This document shows, piece after piece, positions 61,458 through 64,000 of a stretch of DNA of 64,000 nt. Position 1 is the stretch's first letter; every line of letters starts with the position of its first letter. The translations under genes and the position numbers were made by a program. The notes beneath the pieces are model-generated. The model saw only the letters and a list, made by a program, of their open reading frames with translations, was not told where the DNA came from and searched no databases. Source of the stretch: Chlorops oryzae (taxonomy: Eukaryota; Arthropoda; Insecta; Diptera; Chloropidae); the NCBI GenBank assembly GCA_020466095.1, contig CM035807.1:15497485-15561484 (forward strand), given 5' to 3'.

Positions 61458-62364
61458 TATTTTGCTTCTATGTTTGAGGCACCGAAATAAAAGCTTTTAA
61501 AAAATTTTAAAAATAAAATAAAAATTCTAAAAATTTCTTTAACCCTTTAACCCTTTGGAGTCTCTCGAGACAGACATACATGTGTCTCTTACTATTTTTT
61601 CTTTAATGTTGAAAAGCTCATTGGATCTAATTTATCGAAAATAAACTGTCTTTTCTGGCATTGGTGTGGCAGTGGGCGAATATCGCCCATTTTCTTCTAT
61701 GATTATACCTGTGTGCCAAATTTGAACGCGATTGCTCCAGCCGTTTGGAAGTAGATCCGGCCACAGACGTCGGTGGAGTGAACACATAAATTTTCGATTG
61801 TGTGAACAACCTTGATAATAAGAACAGGCTTTACAAAAATTAGTTCACTCTATCCAGACTCCACTGTATATCTATATCTACGGAGCTCAGTTCTAGCTAT
61901 AACAAGAATCGCACAAAACTTATATGCCCTGCTTACGATGGGTATAAAAACAATGCAGATCATTGCCATTTAAAGTTTTTAATGAAATTCCCATCGTTGG
62001 ATAAATTTTTTCTATAAATTTTATAATTTTAAAATCACTTTCCATTTAGCTTTTAAAAATTCTAACAAACTCCATGCATATTGTAATCTTCATTTCGCAT
62101 GAGAAACTAAAAAGAGATTAACGTGCTAACAACACAAAAAAAAGCGTGGCTCATAAAGCTTATATTTCCTTCCATTAACTGGAAAAATTTCTCCAGCAAA
62201 GCTTTTCGATTTTGCTCCAGCGAATATACCATTTAGATTATTTACATTTGGAATTTACACATTAAGCTTAATGCTTGGAGGTGTGATATTTAAATACCTT
62301 GAAAGCAGATTTTCGCATAACCAGATGTTTTAAATAATTCTTATTTAATTCAATTACAGTTGGC

Positions 62365-62645
62365 ATATCAGAAGGAAGAGAGACGGGGAGAGAGGGAGAG
62401 TGAGAGGGAGAGAGAGGAAGAGAAGGTGAGAGAGGGAGAGAGCGGAAAAGAGAGAAAAAGAGAGGAAAAGAGAAGAAAATAGAGGAAAAGAGAGGAAAAT
62501 AGATCAAAAGAGAGCAAAAGAATGGAAAAGAGAGGAAAATATAGCAAAAGAGAAGAAAAGAGAGGGAAAGAGAGGAAAATATAGCAAAAGAGAGGAAAAG
62601 AGAGGGAGAGGGAGGAAAAGAGAGTGAGAGAGAGAGTGAGAGCAG
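62365..62645. repeat. Polypurine (GAGAGG/AAAAGA) tract, flank copy 2
   Basis: About 280 bp, overwhelmingly purine on the plus strand, in the position equivalent to 52855-53140 but with different repeat phasing and length, as expected of an unstable microsatellite. Confidence 0.9.
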
Positions 62646-64000
62646 TATATTTTCTGGATTTTTTTTTAAACAGTGGCGTAACTACCGGTGCTGAAATTTA
62701 AAAATTAAAAAAAAAATGTTTGATAAATTTAGCTCTTAGTTTGCTCAAGAAAAGGGGCACACAAAAATTCCAGCCACTGTAACGCCACTGCTTGCAGAAT
62801 TTTTACTTAATAGAAAATTACAAAAAGTGACATTCACCTTGGCAATGGAAATCTTTTGAGCTAATAATAGATAAGGTAAAGCCGGCCAGCTTGCCAAATT
62901 CATTGATAATGATCACGTATTTAGTTTTGCTTTCCTACATATTACAGGCATGTCAAAAGGCCGCTATATAAATGTGAAATTTCATGGTTATTCATTTTTC
63001 ATTTTAAAATTTTTGAAAGTAAAAATACATCATGCCTCTGAAATCGTGCGGAAAGGTAAAAAAAACAACTAATGGATTCGAAATAAATCAAGTTGCTATG
63101 CACAGGTACACTCGGAAAATGTTGGTGTTGTGCCCGGCATATTTTGGGATAATTGAAAATTTTTCAATAAAATAATGAAAAATAATTCAAATTCATTGAA
63201 TTAAAATAAGTTACGTAAGTTAAATTAAGTGATAGTTATGCAGAGATCAGCGCCATGTCACTCCACGGAAGTTTTTGGAAAATTTTTTTAACATTTAAAA
63301 ATTAACACATTTCCTGAAGATGCTCTTCAAAGACGATTTCTAATCAGTGTTGCACTGTTGTCTTTTCTGGATAATCTGCCAAGCCAAAAAGGAATTTAGG
63401 AAGTTTTCTCATTGGCAGATTATCCAGAAAAAAAAAAAAACAGTGCAACACTGATTACATATTATTTTCAGGGTTCGGAACCATTTGCGTTGGGTTGAAA
63501 AACTTCGTGCATACTCAAAGGGTAATTTTGAGTTTTTTCGTCTGATTTTTGGTAAAAATTGATCCGGTTTGAAGTGGAAAAACGGTATTAAGGAGCAATC
63601 AGATAGATTCCGTGTACTTGAAGAAGTTAAGTATTAATTTTTCTATATTTAAATATAAAAATGTCCAAAATTTTTTTTATAGGTATGAGAATTATAGGCC
63701 ACAAAAGTTAAAAAGAAGTGAAAAAAATCGTTAAATTTTTCAGATTTTTGCAATTTGTACCGACTTGAAGGAGTTTTTTTGGATTAATATGTACTACAAA
63801 TATTTTGCTCGAGTGACGGGCTAGAACTTTGTCATAGATAAGAAAGCAAAATATTGAACGCGTTACGAGATATAGCTATAAGTAAGTGCGCAACTTAATT
63901 CTTGGCCCCAATTTTTGAGACCGATTTAAAAACGTAAAAAAACAAGAATCTGCAGTCAAATCTTAGGTCACAATTTAGTGGTTGCACTGTGTAACCATTA

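Larger units (their letters stand above)
57060..64000. repeat. Array flank F, copy 2 (to window end)
   Basis: Matches 49080-54500, apart from the 1949-bp CACTA-type insertion and far fewer homopolymer distortions. It reaches the window edge still in homology. Confidence 0.9.

Noticed and set aside
61165..61500. 111-codon open frame
   Set aside because: Runs through the 85-bp snap-back MITE and has no counterpart with a kept frame in flank copy 1.

Overview
The window is eukaryotic and most likely comes from a schizophoran fly (Diptera). It is AT-rich, has small GT-AG introns, carries fly gene families (hemomucin, a bigmax/Mlx homologue), a copia-family element, and a DINE-1/INE-1-like repeat with its ACAG microsatellite. 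Genus cannot be read from the sequence. There is no prokaryotic feature.

Layout. 1-2814: 3' part of a minus-strand PRPP-synthetase-associated protein gene (four exons; the rest lies off the left edge). 2815-5946: intron/upstream DNA with a DINE-1-like element. 5947-9420: plus-strand cytosolic carboxypeptidase of the CCP6/AGBL4 type, with one apparent 1-nt frameshift and a missing zinc-ligand glutamate. 9908-21070: a roughly 2.85 kb block present twice in direct orientation, separated by 5.4 kb of nested mobile DNA (TIR element with tRNA-like boxes, foldback element, copia fragment split by a solo LTR). 21605-26434: plus-strand THADA-family gene with a 1.1 kb foldback transposon in an intron and two apparent 1-nt frameshifts. 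26885-27636: CACTA-type MITE. 28480-30087: minus-strand Mlx/bigmax bHLH-Zip gene, one apparent frameshift. 31850-32309: hAT MITE. 33191-36199: plus-strand hemomucin/APMAP gene.

The right 27 kb is dominated by a tandem array of a ~721-bp monomer that is itself a large palindrome (arms ~310 bp, spacer ~105 bp): 16 clean dyads at 37.7-49.2 kb and 3 more at 55.1-57.2 kb. Each array ends at the same right edge and is followed by the same flank, so array plus flank is a higher-order duplication. The second flank holds an intact small chitin-binding-like gene and a 1.95 kb CACTA-type element nested in a small TA-flanked MITE; the first flank shows the corresponding site without the insertion. The array architecture resembles fly hairpin-RNA (endo-siRNA) loci and is the best candidate for an undescribed system here.

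Quality caution. Four single-base frameshifts in three otherwise well-preserved genes, and stretches with inflated homopolymers (36.9-37.7, 49.1-52.3, 55.1-55.3 kb), point to an incompletely polished long-read assembly. Some duplications may be concatenated haplotypes. Functionally the host genes look like independent loci (nucleotide metabolism regulation, tubulin deglutamylation family, tRNA modification partner, sugar-responsive transcription, haemocyte surface mucin), not a pathway cluster.
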